Assembly: GCA_022605425.2 (NCBI GenBank) | Contig: JAKIMF020000013.1 | Location: forward strand, 434,001-498,000 | Reading direction: 5' to 3' | Origin: Hamiltosporidium tvaerminnensis | Taxonomy: Eukaryota; Microsporidia; Dubosqiidae | Length of the DNA stretch: 64,000 nt | The notes under the pieces: generated by a model | Databases searched by the model: none | Told to the model about the DNA's origin: nothing | Seen by the model: only the letters and a program-made list of their open reading frames with translations | Translations under genes and position numbers: made by a program | Part shown: positions 46,616-59,508 of the stretch, one piece after another | Position numbering within the stretch: the stretch's first letter is position 1 | How the letters are laid out: each line of letters opens with the position of its first letter

Positions 46616-47817
46616 AAATTTATAGAAATTATTAATTAATATGGTTAAATTTAAAAAAAACTTGATTTGTGCGATTTTTTAGATTTCGTGTTTTAATTTC
46701 ATGAGATAACTTTTATAGAATTTAACTCATTCGAATAGAGATGACTCTGAGATATGAAATTTAATAGAAAAGTTAAAAAATAATTTTTTTTCGCTTTAAT
46801 CAGCTTCATGCTGTATTTTTAATTGCATAAAGTCAGGAGTTAGATTTTTACTATTTTACCCGTCATGGTTTTATACAAGATCAAGTTTAAACTACATCTA
46901 TAATGGCATCGCCTTTCAGCTTACCATTCCTTTATCAAAATAAAACTTGGTATAAAATAGAACTTAATGAAGAGTCTCGATATTTTTTCAATTCATTTTT
47001 TTAAATTTACATTATTTTTTCTTTCTTGTTCAATATACATTACTTTAATATTCTAACGGTTTTTTTAATTATTTTAATATTAATATATCTCAGATAGAAG
47101 CTGGCTGACAAAGAAATTAAAATCCGCTTACTCGGTCTTGATTAGATAATTTAGTGTGTGAATGTAGCTTGGTTTTGAATTCACTAAATACAAACAAAAT
47201 ATTTTACATTTTTTTTAACTACTGCAAAGCAGAGGTTTTAAGTGTCTTTATCCATCTTTTCCGCTAAACTTCTATGTAAATAACTTGAATAAGAATTTAA
47301 AAAATTATTAAAGATATTTGTATGCTTAATGTAAATATAATTTTACAATTTTTAAATAAAAGAATGAAAGTTAAACTCTTTTGTTTCCGAGTCATTCCAA
47401 TCACATATTTAAATATAATTTAAATAAAACTCAAAAAAGCTTCAATGGATATTTTTTTAAAAATTAATTTAGACAAAAAAATAAAAAAATATTGCTAGTA
47501 ATTTGAGTCGTACGCATTTATTTCGAAAGGATTTATATTTTTAATCCTCATTTTTTTCAAATATTATCTCAGGACTTTATAATCCTCCTTTTATTCCTCC
47601 TTATAATCCTCCTTTTATTCCTCTTTTGATCTCTTAGGGTTATTTTTAAAAATCCAAAGGTTCTACGAATTTATCGGTATTTGTTTTGTGAAAATTCGGG
47701 CAAAAGGTACGTCTCTGATGTAATTTCTACAGCAAATTTTGAAGTAAGACTAAATTTAAATTCGTCAATTCTGATACTTTCAGACCAATAAGAGTCTTGC
47801 TTGGCCATTTCTTGCTT
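46616..47817. other. gene-free stretch with a short T/C-rich direct repeat
   Basis: At 47570-47628 a ~24-base motif (TATAATCCTCCTTTTATTCC) occurs twice in tandem. The rest is featureless. It includes the 3' flank of the broken kinase. Confidence 0.5.
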
Positions 47818-48831
<1,014 letters not shown>

Positions 48832-49774
48832 TTTTTTTTTAAATTTATAAAAAAAATTAATATTGAGTTTAACACTTAAGAAGGTTAAACATGTGTAAAT
48901 GAACCAAATTTTAATGTATCTAAATAAATAAATCCAAAGTACTTCAAAAAGTGATAATGATATAAATATAATTTAGTCGTAATTTTAGATTGTTTCATGT
49001 ATTTTTAGCAATTATATTTCCCCATGGTTTCCCATGTTTCTTAAATATATGTCACATACCAACAAGCCCCTCTCTAATTTTAAATCCTCTTTAAAATTTT
49101 CAAAAACTCTTAATTTTTTATACATTTCTTTTACTGGCATGTTTAAGTCTCATATTCACCTCTTGATTTTCTTATACATCATCCGAATCATATTCCTCTA
49201 CGGTATTTTAATCATGCCTTCATAATATTTGTTTTTTATCAAATGGATTTTGATGTATGAATGAAAATCATATAGAAAATATATATTTTCTTTCCACGTC
49301 TTTATTGTGTTTTTGGTTTTGTGCATGTTTGGAAAATCGAAAAAATATTTTGAACCTATAGATAGATACTGGCACTATAACACAATGGTATAAAAATGTA
49401 TTCAAAGTTATAATTAGATTTTTTCTTTAATGCTTTCATTTTACACATAGATTAGGTTTAGTGCATTGGTTCTACAATGCCAAGATTGAAAGCTTAGAAA
49501 AAAAAGTTATTTCAATAAATTTAAAGCACATGGGTATTTAAGATTGTGTATATCTTAGGAGATTCACCAATTAAAAAAGTTAATATTGCTGGATTCATAA
49601 TATGATTGACACATATAAAATGATTTTCGAAGGAGTAAGATATCTAACAAGGCTTCACAATTGTGAAAGATTCATAGATTTTCTGTTTTCGCAAATTTAT
49701 GTTCCGTTGAAATACAATCTGCTATTTGCCGATATTTTAAAAATTTACTTTTTGAAATGCTATTGACTTGTTAT
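48832..49774. other. gene-free AT-rich stretch
   Basis: This is the upstream region of the kinase-like gene and beyond. No CCC tract near its start, and no repeat. Confidence 0.5.
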
Positions 49775-49876
49775 TATAGGGTTTTTCGATCAATACAATA
49801 ATCCTTGCAATCAATGTAATAATTTTTCGATCAATATAATAATCCTTGGAATCAATATAATAATCCTTGCAATCCA
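49775..49876 (+). repeat. solo terminal repeat of the IS630-like element
   Basis: This begins TATAGGGTTTTTCGATCAAT and continues with alternating ATAATCCTTGCAATCAAT and ATAATTTTTCGATCAAT subunits, matching the left terminus at 44577. It is cut off at the point where the 3' tail of retrotransposon copy C begins, and no transposase or opposite terminus follows on the far side of copy C. Confidence 0.88.
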
Positions 49877-50509
49877 TGAATAAAATTTTAAGTTAAAATA
49901 TTTATTCCCATTTTTATATGTTTTCTTCTACCTCTTTGACCAATTTTGTCTCTTCTTCCAAATCCGACTCTTCATTTATGTTATTGGTCGGCTCCTCTAA
50001 AGTGGTTCCTCCTTGATAAATAAGGGGTATAATATTTTTATTTATTTTTTATTTTAAAACAATCTTCTTCTATACTCGCTTGTTTTAAAGGGGGTGTTGG
50101 TTCCTCATGCATCTCTGCTCTCATCATAACACCCATTGACGCTCTCTCCCAGCTCTCTTCGGCATTGAGTCCTGACTCAAGTCCTCTTCGTCGATCAAAG
50201 AAAATTATTTCGACCGTCTTCTTAAGTACTCAGAGGGAATGTATGCCTCTATATTCATGAGTATTTCTAGTCTTTTAAGATGAGATTTATAGTACTTATT
50301 GACAATACTGTTCCAAGTCATCTCATAAAGGGTTATCTCAACACTAAATTATACATAAAACCTAACAAATTGACGAACAGTTCTTATTTCCTAAGTTTTT
50401 CAGTTTTAACTATTTGAAGTGAATCTTGCCAGGTGATTCCTACTTCAATGAGTGTTATCTTCTTCTTCTTCTTATCTAAAATAAATATGTCGGATCTGTC
50501 ATTCCGAAT

Positions 50510-51178
50510 TTAAACCTCATTTTTTATTCTGGTGTCTACTCTTACCTCTGCATACTCATTATCAAGAATTTCTTGAACTGAGTGACTCCTAATTCGTTTT
50601 GAGGACTTAAACTTATATATATTTAGGGGAAGTAAGCATATGCATCTTACCACTTCATTATGCCGTCTAGTGTAATCATAGCCTAGCTTTTTTTCACATC
50701 TAGTTGCTAGATGATCTACAGTCTTACCATACTTCCCGCAATGTTGACATACACCATCTGCACCCCAGAATACATTTCTATCGTGGATATAGCAAAACAC
50801 AGCTTCATTGCGTGGCCTAATATTCCCTTTCTTTAGCCATCTTGAAGAGTCACTAACACTTACAAGCTCATTTTTCCTTGCATTATATAACTTTGAATGA
50901 AGTTTTCGTTTTTCTATTTCGTTATATAGTTTTGCAAGTTGAGCTTCTTCTAAACTTTTCTTAGTGACTTCCTCTACCAATCTGTACTTTACTTTTAAGA
51001 AGCCTTTTATTAATGCAAGATGGGTTTTATTATTATTCTCCACCTTGAGGATTGCTACTCGTCTAGTTGATATTTCTTTACTTTTTTCCAAACAATCCAA
51101 GAGTTGCAGAAGCATATGTTCGCTTCGCCACTCAACACTATGTAGGCCTCTTCCAAGTTCTGTTCTAGGAAGATACAA
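50510..51178 (-). pseudogene. CCHC finger and linker, copy C
   Basis: 222 codons collinear with 38250-37582. The finger reads CQHCGKYGKTVDHLATRC with all four metal ligands. It ends at the same TRIKNEV stop as copy B, before the endonuclease core. Confidence 0.75.
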
Positions 51179-51208
51179 ACGCGCTTTACATCCTGGGCGG
51201 AGATGTAT

Positions 51209-51790
51209 CTAATTCTTCAAAAAAACCGCACGAACTGCATCATCTAACTTAGAGAAGTCAGCCGGTTCAACTCGAAGTACTCCTATGTGGTAGTGGATTA
51301 ACGATATCGCATGTTTATTGATTGCAGAAAATAAATTTTTTGCGTTTAATCTAGTGTGACAAAGTCTTTCAACTCTTGGTATCAGTTTGCGTTGTACTTC
51401 TTCAAATGAGCTACGTGTTGGAATTCCTCTGCTATCTTCTATTATTCCTAAATATTTGTAAACACTAACACCTTCTAGAAGAGTTGCAGTATCTTCACAA
51501 CACGTATCATTTGTGGCTGACTTCTCTTTGTTAATCTCTAAGCCAATCACCCCTAAAAATTCCTTTGCCTCGCCTGTCATAGCACTCAATGTGGAGCTGT
51601 CTTTTGCAAGGAGCTTAAGATCATCAATAAACAAGAGATGATTAGTAGAGTGGGATTCTGCATCTGTTTGTACTGTCACTTTTGTGTATTTTTCATTAAG
51701 CTTTCGACTTAATGGATCCATACACAACACAAATATCAAAGGTGACAAACTATCTCCTGTTAGAACCCCTCTATCAATCTTCTTGCTCAT
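51209..51790 (-). pseudogene. reverse-transcriptase palm and thumb, copy C
   Basis: 193 codons, the longest RT fragment here. Motif B is TGDSLSPLIFVLCMDPLSRK, motif C is LLFIDDLKLLAKDSS with both catalytic Asp residues, then IGLEINKEKSATND, VSVYKYLGIIED and HYHIGVLRVEPADF. A stop after VFLKN separates it from the finger fragment. The YKYLGI and FIDDLKL blocks are the basis for the R4/Dong assignment. Confidence 0.85.
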
Positions 51791-51919
51791 GATTTTTTCA
51801 GGTCCTACTGATATATCAATTTTCCATTTTGATATAATTACCTTAATAAATTTCAGGATCCAATCAGGTAAATTAAGGTTTTCAATGCATTGAGTTAAAT
51901 AAGCATGATCTATTAAATC

Positions 51920-52243
51920 CTAAGCTTTTTTAACATCAATCCATGTTGCCTTAAGATTATTTCCATACTCTTTATTTAAGGCAATATTTAGTAGAGCCTG
52001 CTCTTTCGCTCCCTGCACACCTCTTACCGCCCCTAATTGGTTCACTGCAAGCAACCCTCGCCTTTCCACTTCAATTTGAACGACTTTCGTTACACACTTT
52101 GTCGTTAACTTATAGAGGTTGGACATACAAGTGATTGGCCTGTAGTCAGAGCCTCTTCGTGGAATTCCTTTCGGTATCAAATACGTAAGCCCACTGTAAA
52201 ACCAATCAGCTTGAGTTGTTCCTTCTAAACATATAACTTTCAC
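51920..52243 (-). pseudogene. reverse-transcriptase fingers fragment, copy C
   Basis: 107 codons with GLTYLIPKGIPRRGSDYRPI and TKCVTKVVQIEVERRG, ending at the TAG within motif A (DVKKA-stop). The matching codon in copy B encodes Tyr, so the stop is private to this copy. Confidence 0.8.
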
Positions 52244-52347
52244 AATATCATAAATATATTTGTGAAGAGTTGTAAGTTTCTCAATGAAAAAATTGTAAAT
52301 ACCATTAATTCCAGCAGCTTTCCAATTGGGAAGCTAATTAATGATAC

Positions 52348-53274
52348 TTACAAATTCATCAAGTGAAGGGAACATGTCGGATGGTTATCTGATACAAATG
52401 AAATCAAATAATCATCATACATGACTGTATAATCATTTTTGTTCCACATTGTAGACCAAAAACTCACAATTTCATCACGACTAACCACATGCTCGGATTC
52501 TACACGCTCAGATAACCCACGATAAAATCGACCTCGGAAAAGCTCAAACATACGATTCTCCTTTCGGAATTGCTTCCTACTTTCATGCATCGTAATTTTT
52601 TTCTCGTAAACATTCAAAGACTCATTCTTCTTAACTAAAGCCTCAGAAAGATCAGTTACGCTGCTTAAGTTATAATTAAACTCTCCCATGATTTTCTTAA
52701 GGCTCTTCGTTTCCGAAGTAGAGAGCTTTTCCTGCCTACGAGCCTTCTCGAGAAGATTTTTGGAAAGTACTAACTTAGAAATTTTACTTTCTATATTTTC
52801 CTTCCAAGCGGATCTAGGCTTCTCTTTACGTGTTAGCTCGTCATAGCATACCTGGGCTGCTTGGATTATCCGTGCCATTGCAGTTATCGTCATCGGTACA
52901 TAATAATCAGCATACTCACCGATAATTCGATTAATAAGGTCCAAAACTTTACTGTCAACCAATTTACTTGGAAGCTTTCGAGTTCGGACCACCACTTTTC
53001 CAATTTCCTTCTCCGAGATTTCTTTGATTTTACTCAAAAATTTATCTCTCAGCTTTATGTACTCCGTGGTGTCAGTCAGGGTGCATATGTCAGCGAGAAA
53101 AGTGGCGATTCTACGTCGCTCACCATTCTCTTCTTGCCTTATTTCTCTTTCTGCCTCATTTTGTGCGAGTTTTTTAAACGCATCGATATCTAATGTGCAG
53201 CCAAATTTCTCATTATAGTATCTCAGAGTTGCGGGCCAGCCATCTCTGGGCATTCTCTCAAACCTCTTTTGCAC
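52348..53274 (-). pseudogene. N-terminal basic region of the retrotransposon protein, copy C
   Basis: 308 uninterrupted codons. Charged and helical, with KFGCTLDIDAFKKLAQNEAE near the start and FWSTMWNKNDYTVMYDDYL near the end. The ending CSLHLMNL is an artefact of a frameshift near 52373; one base away, the frame continues as DMFPSLDEFVSIIN into the RT. The identical shift is in copy B. Confidence 0.8.
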
Positions 53275-53437
53275 TGCTAGAATAGCAGATCTAGGTCATT
53301 CCTGCTCTACGACTGTGACAGAGTCAAGTATTGTGTGCGCTACCATCAGTCGATTTCCTTTTAGAATAGCATCCGTACTGGGTTTTTCATGACGTTGGCT
53401 GGTCCACACGCAGTGGCATCGGTACTAGAAGACGATT

Positions 53438-53650
53438 TTATGGTGTCAACCAAGCAGACTGGACTATTCTAGCAACTACTGCTTGGTGGGTGTTGTTATG
53501 GCAGGTTGGTGGAGGTGGAAGTCTCTCGGATAGCATTGCTACATCTACATCACACATCAAAATCTCTCCTACGCTGTTCTCCAAGTTGTTTACAGCTTTT
53601 ATTTTTTTATTTCTTATATTTTCGCTTTCTACTTTTTTCCTTCTACTCAT
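53438..53650 (-). pseudogene. first frame of the retrotransposon, copy C
   Basis: 70 codons, MSRRKKVESENIRNKK ... VVARIVQSAWLTP, then TAA. It corresponds residue by residue to 40720-40508. Sequence upstream of the ATG is unrelated between the copies. Confidence 0.6.
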
Positions 53651-53655
53651 TATTA

Positions 53656-54019
53656 TTAAAATAAATAATTAAATAAACTAACAATATGTTGAAATATTAT
53701 ATTTACTGTATTCATAAACCAAAAATAAAATTTTTATCATCAGAAACAACGAATAAGTTTATTATTTATCACATTTCTTCAATAATAGTACTTCATATTA
53801 GAATTCTACTTTCTAATATATTTTCTTTAAAATAATAAAATAATGTTATACTGTTGTATATAAAAGATTAAGATGATATCTTAAATATTTATATTTATAT
53901 TCTCTTTGCTCATGATATTCATTAATATTTTAATATTTAGTTTTTAATATATAACTTTAAAATATTAAAATTATTTGGAATTTTTTAATTTAATTAATAT
54001 AAAATGCGAATATTTTGAT
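53656..54019. other. AT-rich spacer
   Basis: No feature recognised between retrotransposon copy C and Rep-B copy 3. Confidence 0.45.
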
Positions 54020-54245
54020 ATGGGTAGAGAAATGATAACCACATTCAAAAATTTCTGTTTGGTAATGAATGCGTACAATTCGTATTAAAATCATGCTGCC
54101 ATTGAGGTCGGATATAAACCACACTAAATCTATAGGCTAATCTCATATAATTACGAGTTTGGACAGATTAAAAGACAAAGATGAAAAACCTATTTTTCCC
54201 TCCTGAAACTGAGATTTAAGGGAGAAAAGGAATAAGTAACTACGT
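54020..54245 (+). mobile_element. Rep-B repeat, copy 3
   Basis: Starts TATGGGTAGAGAAATGATAA and contains ATGAATGCGTACAATTCGTA, GGATATAAACCACACTAAAT, ACGAGTTTGGACAGATTAAA, and ends GGAATAAGTAACTACGTATA. It is collinear with copy 1 at 9229, including the TACAATTCGTATTAAAATCA block that distinguishes Rep-B from Rep-A. Confidence 0.82.
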
Positions 54246-54713
54246 ATACAATACTTTAAATTTAATATGTATAGCTATTGAGTTGAATAATTATAGATTT
54301 TTGAACGATATCTAGAACAAATGAAATTAAAGCGACAAAAGAAACGCGGTGAACGAATTTAAATCAAAAGAGATAAATCTAATAAATGAAGAGTTACTTA
54401 AATAAGAAGATTCCGAACAAAATTTGTTAAAAGTTTTAATTTCAAAGATTTAGAGATAATATTTGATTGATATATGATCTGGTAATGTAGTTAGGGATAA
54501 TTAAATTGATATTGAGCTGCAAAAACAGCATAGAAAAACGATGAAATATTCAAGAAGAGAAAAACGTTGCTTTTATGTGAAAAAACCAAAAATTTTTTAA
54601 TTGAGCTCAAAAAATACATCCAGTTGTGCAGATCAGCCTATTTTTGATAAAGTATTAAAGAACCAAGATTTATAGATTTAGAAAAGGATTTAATAAAAAA
54701 ACATTTTTTTAAC
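54246..54713. other. AT-rich 3' flank of Hop2
   Basis: No repeat or frame recognised. Confidence 0.45.
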
Positions 54714-55343
54714 TTACACATCAGATAATCCAAGTTCCTCAACAAATGCACTTTTTTTAGCCCCGGTTCCTTCCAAAATAGAATCCAATATATTTTTAAA
54801 AATATCTTTTCTCTTTTTAAGAAGAGTCTTAAGACGTGTGTGTTCTTTACAGACTTTAACCATATCTTCTTTAGAAATAACTCCTCCTTTTTTTAAACTT
54901 TCAATTTTTTTAGAATTTTTAGTGACTTCTTTAGTCAAAGAAGAAATTTCATTTTCCAATGTAATATTATCTGGTAATCTGTTTATTTTAGATATTTCAG
55001 AATTTAAATTTTTTAGTTGGTCTTTTAAACTGGCATTTGATTCTTTTAGATTTGCAATTTTATTTTCTATTTTAGATATTTCTTCGTTGCCTACTTCAAC
55101 ACCAGATTGTATTTTTACATAAATATTTGTTTTGTTGTATAATTTAAACGCTATTTCGTTATTTTCTACCAATGAATTTAAACATTTTTGTAAAATGGTT
55201 TTTGATATTTCGTTTTTAAAATTTATTGATATTTCTGCAATACTAACAGGTCTGTTGCAGGTATTTATGTAATCCAGAATGTCCCTTTGTACATCTTTAG
55301 GCGAAACAGTTGTTTTTGATTTTTCTTCGTTCTTTTTTTTCAT
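54714..55343 (-). CDS. HOP2: Hop2/PSMC3IP-like homologous-pairing protein
   Basis: Hop2 works with Mnd1 to stabilise Dmc1/Rad51 filaments and promote strand invasion during meiotic recombination in the nucleus (family knowledge). From the ATG at 55343 the protein has 209 residues, close to the ~217 of animal PSMC3IP. Residues ~14-80 form the winged-helix DNA-binding domain (DVQRDILDYINTCNRPVSIA, then LVENNEIAFKLYNKTNIYV). Residues ~85-150 are heptad-patterned coiled coil. The C-terminal block (LLKKRKDIFKNILDSILEGT, KKSAFVEELGLSD) matches the family's conserved end (WRKRK..ILEG..K.FFEE.G). The frame is open 12 codons further upstream (55379), but CCC eight bases before the internal ATG (GGG at 55351-55353 on the plus strand) and family alignment favour 55343. 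No partner gene is adjacent. Confidence 0.87.
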   Translation of the reverse strand: MKKKNEEKSKTTVSPKDVQRDILDYINTCNRPVSIAEISINFKNEISKTILQKCLNSLVENNEIAFKLYNKTNIYVKIQSGVEVGNEEISKIENKIANLKESNASLKDQLKNLNSEISKINRLPDNITLENEISSLTKEVTKNSKKIESLKKGGVISKEDMVKVCKEHTRLKTLLKKRKDIFKNILDSILEGTGAKKSAFVEELGLSDV

Positions 55344-55350
55344 TGAAATT

Positions 55351-55353
55351 GGG
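55351..55353 (-). promoter_or_regulatory. CCC-type start-site signal of HOP2
   Basis: CCC on the minus strand lies seven bases before the chosen ATG. It supports the shorter protein over the start 36 bases upstream. Confidence 0.45.
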
Positions 55354-55640
55354 TCATAAAAAACAAAAATTAATAGCAAAAAAAAATATTTTTATGTTAA
55401 AATTTAAAGATTAAAGAATTTTTTTCAAAAGAGTTGGATAATAGATTTTTTATTAGAGGGGTATTTATAAAGAGACCCACTCTATTCAACAGCAAAGGCA
55501 ACCCGAATTGACTTGGTTTTTGATTTGAATTTCATATTTAATTTTTTCATAATACATGTTTCAATTCATGATTAAAATGCAATGCATCTATTTATTAAAT
55601 GTTTTAAAAACCAAACTTTTATAATTTTTATATCTTTTAT

Positions 55641-56380
55641 TGTGGAGAGAGGATAACCACATAAAAAACTTTCTGCTTGGCAATGAGTGTGTGAAACTGG
55701 TGTGGGGTCATTGTTTGGATTTTTAATGGGAAAAAACCACACTACATCTTCGGTTGTGTTATGAGAGTTTTTATGAGGAGAAGAGATCTACGAAATAGCA
55801 AAACCTTTCTACAAATCTATTTTATGGTTTTTTATGTAACTAGATTGCAGACCGCAGCTAAACATGAAGCCAGTTACCATCTAGAAGCATGTAAACCTAG
55901 CCTGGCTCACTCGGGTAGAAAACCTAGAGCCTGGGAGATACAAAACAAAACACCATTAAAAGCCGGGAGAGCTAAGTAGCAGGTTATACCTGTTGGTATG
56001 ACATTGCACTGTCTAGGTGGACCCCATGTAAATCTCTGAAATATATCTTAGCTAGAAGTTGATTGGGTTCAGAAAGTGTAGAGTAAGTGGGAATGCTGCA
56101 TAGTCTTGGAGAAGCCCAGGGAAGGCTTCGGCCTTCGATCACACTCCATGCAACGGACATTAACGAATCCGTGCAACCGACTCGCATAGTAATTAGGTTC
56201 TACACACCTGGTAGATGAAAGGCTTTGGAACGTAGGTATCGCAGGGGTTACCGATGGAGTTTTTGGGTAGCAGTTATTTATGTTAAACCTAGAACTGCGT
56301 TAATGTCATGAAAACAAATATAACACTTTCCACTGCTTTAAAAAGATGTGATACTTTTAAATAAAGTAGATTTATATTTT
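55641..56380 (+). mobile_element. Rep-A repeat, copy 9
   Basis: Full length, head TGTGGAGAGAGGATAACCAC, tail GATGTGATACTTTTAAATAA. It lies about 300 bases upstream of HOP2 in the opposite orientation. A 13-base direct repeat TTTTATATCTTTT flanks it (55626-55638 and 56395-56407), but it is low-complexity and some 30 bases separate the tail from the right copy, so it is weak evidence of a target-site duplication. Head-frame residues place it with copy 1. Confidence 0.9.
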
Positions 56381-56407
56381 TTATACCTTTTATCTTTTAT
56401 ATCTTTT

Positions 56408-56884
56408 CATTCACAAATGTTTCCTTTATTTCTTCTAAATTATTTTAAAGTAACGAACTTGATATTTTTTTAATATTATTTATTATTTTGAAAAATCTCT
56501 AATTCAAATATTTGATTGAGTTTATAAAATAATTCCAAAACACTTTTTTCTTCAAATTTTTAACTTATTTTAAATTAGAAACCCAATAAAAAAAATTAAA
56601 ATTTAAAACTAAGAAACATATCAACAAAATATTTTGAAATATATAAAAGAGTTTTACAAATAAAAACTTAACTATTCATCGAATTCAATTTAGTATTACC
56701 GTATTTTATGTCTACGTTTCAAAAAATAAAAAAAGCTGTTGGAAAAATGCTTTTTCACCAATATTTTTGTATTTAGAGTTAAATATTACCACAGATTTAT
56801 TCGGATTTCATATTCTTTTGCTCGGTTTTTGTAGATTTTCTTACTAAAGAAATACCTAATTTTGTATTGATATTTTATTCTGAG
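56408..56884. other. AT-rich spacer
   Basis: Nothing recognised. Confidence 0.45.
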
Positions 56885-57080
56885 TTGTAGAAGAAAAACA
56901 TCACAGACTATCCAGTTTGGAATTGTGTGTGTAATGTGTGAAAATCATTGTTAATATTTTGGTAAGATATAAACCACACTGAATCAGAGGTCAATCCTCT
57001 ATAATCCTCAATTATAACAGATTAAAAGAAATATACCGAAGAATAAAAACCTGCCTCAAAAATCAAAGACCAGGGGGTGA
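56885..57080 (+). mobile_element. Rep-B repeat, copy 4 (degenerate)
   Basis: Only the middle is readable: GTGTGTAATGTGTGAAAATC, AAGATATAAACCACACTGAA, CTCAATTATAACAGATTAAA. The head GGAGGATAACCACAT is eroded and the 3' GGAATAAGTAA end was not found. Confidence 0.62.
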
Positions 57081-58189
57081 ACTCTAAAATATTGCTAATG
57101 AAACATAAAAGTATTAGGATTAACTTAAAGATACAATACCTTGAAGGTAATAATCTGAGTACTTAAAACTGGATTTCCCCTAAGAAGAATACACTTTGAA
57201 AAAACACATACATTGACCAGCTAAAAAATAAGCAGTATTACTTCTGTTCATCTTTAATACCAAGAGGAATTAATAAGTAATTTAATATTTTATTGTATCT
57301 CCTCGTTAGTCTTTAGTGCGTTCCCTTGTTAAATTGCATAGCTTATAGTTAAAACAGGCTAATAAAAACGGTAAAAAATATATTTTTATCAAAAATTTTT
57401 TTAAGTGCATTTTTCTAACTTAAACATTAATTTTTTAATATTTTTAGACTAAAATAAGATAGAGTGATAAATATATAAAAAGTAAAAAAATAGTAAAAAC
57501 TGATTATAAAAAACTTCGAATTAAAGAAAAATAAATTCAAATTCACTATTATTATATAACTATTTTTACATTTTTTTTTAATAAATTTTCTTAAATTTTA
57601 ATAAATAATTTCTGTTTTGATTCTTTTATCCCTTTTAAATTAACTCGGTTTTTAAATTTCTTTTTAATTTTCTAAATTTTTCTTAATTTTTCCTAATCTA
57701 AATATAAATTTATTCCGTTTTTAAATTTCTTTTTAATTTCTTTTATTTTTCCTAATTTAAATATAAATTTATTCAGTTTTAATAAAAATCTTATTTCATT
57801 TAAATCTTTAAAAAATGGTTAATTTCCCACCAAAACGAATTATTTTTCTCCAACCAAAGCATAATTACGTTTTTTTTACAAACTTCATACAATTGGTAGA
57901 ATAGATAATATGCAGATTTTACTTTTGATCAGGGTTAGATTTAGCAGGGATTTAATTAGAATATACCACAGTTATTAAATGTGATTGTATTTTTATCCAG
58001 GTAATTAAATACTTTAATAAGCTATTTGGTCGAAATAAATTCTTCTTTCTAATTTGAATTTTTTGATATAAATTTAATCAAACAAAATGATTATAATGCA
58101 CTTAAAAAAAACTTTAAAATTTTAATTGTGTTCATTTATTGATATAATCTAATGGCTATTAATTTATCTTTTATAAATTATATTTATTT
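57081..58189. other. AT-rich stretch with a ~65-bp tandem duplication
   Basis: At 57646-57775 a T-rich unit (CGTTTTTAAATTTCTTTTTA ... AAATATAAATTTATTC) occurs twice, about 70 and 60 bases long. Otherwise no gene or element. Confidence 0.55.
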
Positions 58190-58851
58190 AAAAAATCTCT
58201 TGTTTATTGATGATCTTAAGCTCCTTGCAAAAGACAGCTCCACATTGAGTGCTATGACAGGCGAGGCAAAGGAATTTTTAGAGGTGATTGGCTTAGAGAT
58301 TAACAAAGAGAAGTCAGCCACAAATGATGCGTGTTGTGAAGATACTGGTACTCTTCTATAAGGTGTTAGTGTTTACAAATATTTAGGGATAATCGAAGAT
58401 AGCAGAGGAATTCCAACATGTAACTCATTTGAAGAAGTACAAAGCAAACTTATATCAAGAGTTGAAAGACTTTGTCATACTAGATTAAACGCAAAAAATT
58501 TATTTTCTGCAATCAATCAACATGCGATATCGTTAATCCACTACCACATAGGAGTACTTCGACTTGAACCGGCACTTCTCTAAGTTAGATGATACAGTGT
58601 GTGCGGTGTTGGTGAAGAATAAGATACATCTCCGCCCAGGATGTAAAGAGCGTTTATACCTTCCTAGAACAGAACTTGGAAGAGGCCTACATAGTGTTGA
58701 GTTGCGAAGTGAACATATGCTTCTGCAACTCTTGGATTGTCTGTAAAAAAGTAAAGAAATATCAACTAGACGAGCAGAAATCCTCAAGGTGGAGAATTAA
58801 AATAAAACTCATCTTTCACTAATAAAAGGCTTCTTAAAAGTAAAGTACAGG

Positions 58852-59310
58852 TTGGTAGAAGAAGTCACTAAGAAAAGTTTAGAAGAAGCTCAACTTGCAA
58901 AACTATATAACGAAATAGAAAAACGAAAACTCCATTTAAAGTTATATAATGCAAGGAAAAATGAGCTTGTTAGGTTTAGTGACTCTTCAAGGTGGTTAAA
59001 GAGAGGGAATATTAGGCCACAAAACGAAGCTGTGTTCTGCTATATCCAGGATATAAATGTAGTCTGGGGAGCAGATGGTGTGTGTCAACATTGCGGGAAG
59101 TCCGGTAAGACTGTAGATCATCTAGCAACTCGATGTGAAAAAATGCTTAGCCATGACTACACCAGACGGCATAATGAAGTAGTTAGATGCCTATACTTAC
59201 TTCCCCTAAATAGATATAAGTTTAAGTTTTCAAAACGAATTAGGAGTCATTCAGTTCAAGAAATTCTTGATAATGAGTATGCAGAGATAAGAGTGGACAC
59301 CAGAATATAA
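58852..59310 (+). pseudogene. CCHC finger fragment, copy D
   Basis: 152 codons including CQHCGKSGKTVDHLATRC and SKRIRSHSVQEILDNEYAEI. The frame stops at DTRI, but the next bases continue without shift to NRPDIFILDKKK and ITLIEVGI (PD..D..E), i.e. a nuclease core with its key residues. Confidence 0.78.
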
Positions 59311-59508
59311 AATGAGGTTTAAATTCGGAATAACAGACCCGACATATTTATTTTAGATAAGAAGAAGAAGAAGATAACACTCATTGAAGTAGGAATCACC
59401 TGCCAAGATTCACTTCAAATAGTTGAAACTGAAAAACTTAGGAAGTATGACCTACTAGCCAATGAGTTAGGTCTTGTTTATAAGTGTAGTGTTGAGATCA
59501 TCCCTTAT

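Larger units (their letters stand above)
49885..53655 (-). mobile_element. R4/Dong-like non-LTR retrotransposon copy C (full length)
   Basis: About 3.77 kb, closely similar to copy B throughout, with the same 5' end at the ATG of MSRRKK (53650) but unrelated flanks. It is therefore an independent insertion and not part of a larger duplication. It keeps RT motif C intact (FIDDLKLLA) but has a TAG in motif A (KKA-stop-DLIDH) and the frameshift near 52373 shared with copy B. The 3' end abuts the solo IS630 terminus. In the nuclease region it shares the stop after TRIKNEV and the stop-rich tail with copy B. Confidence 0.93.
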
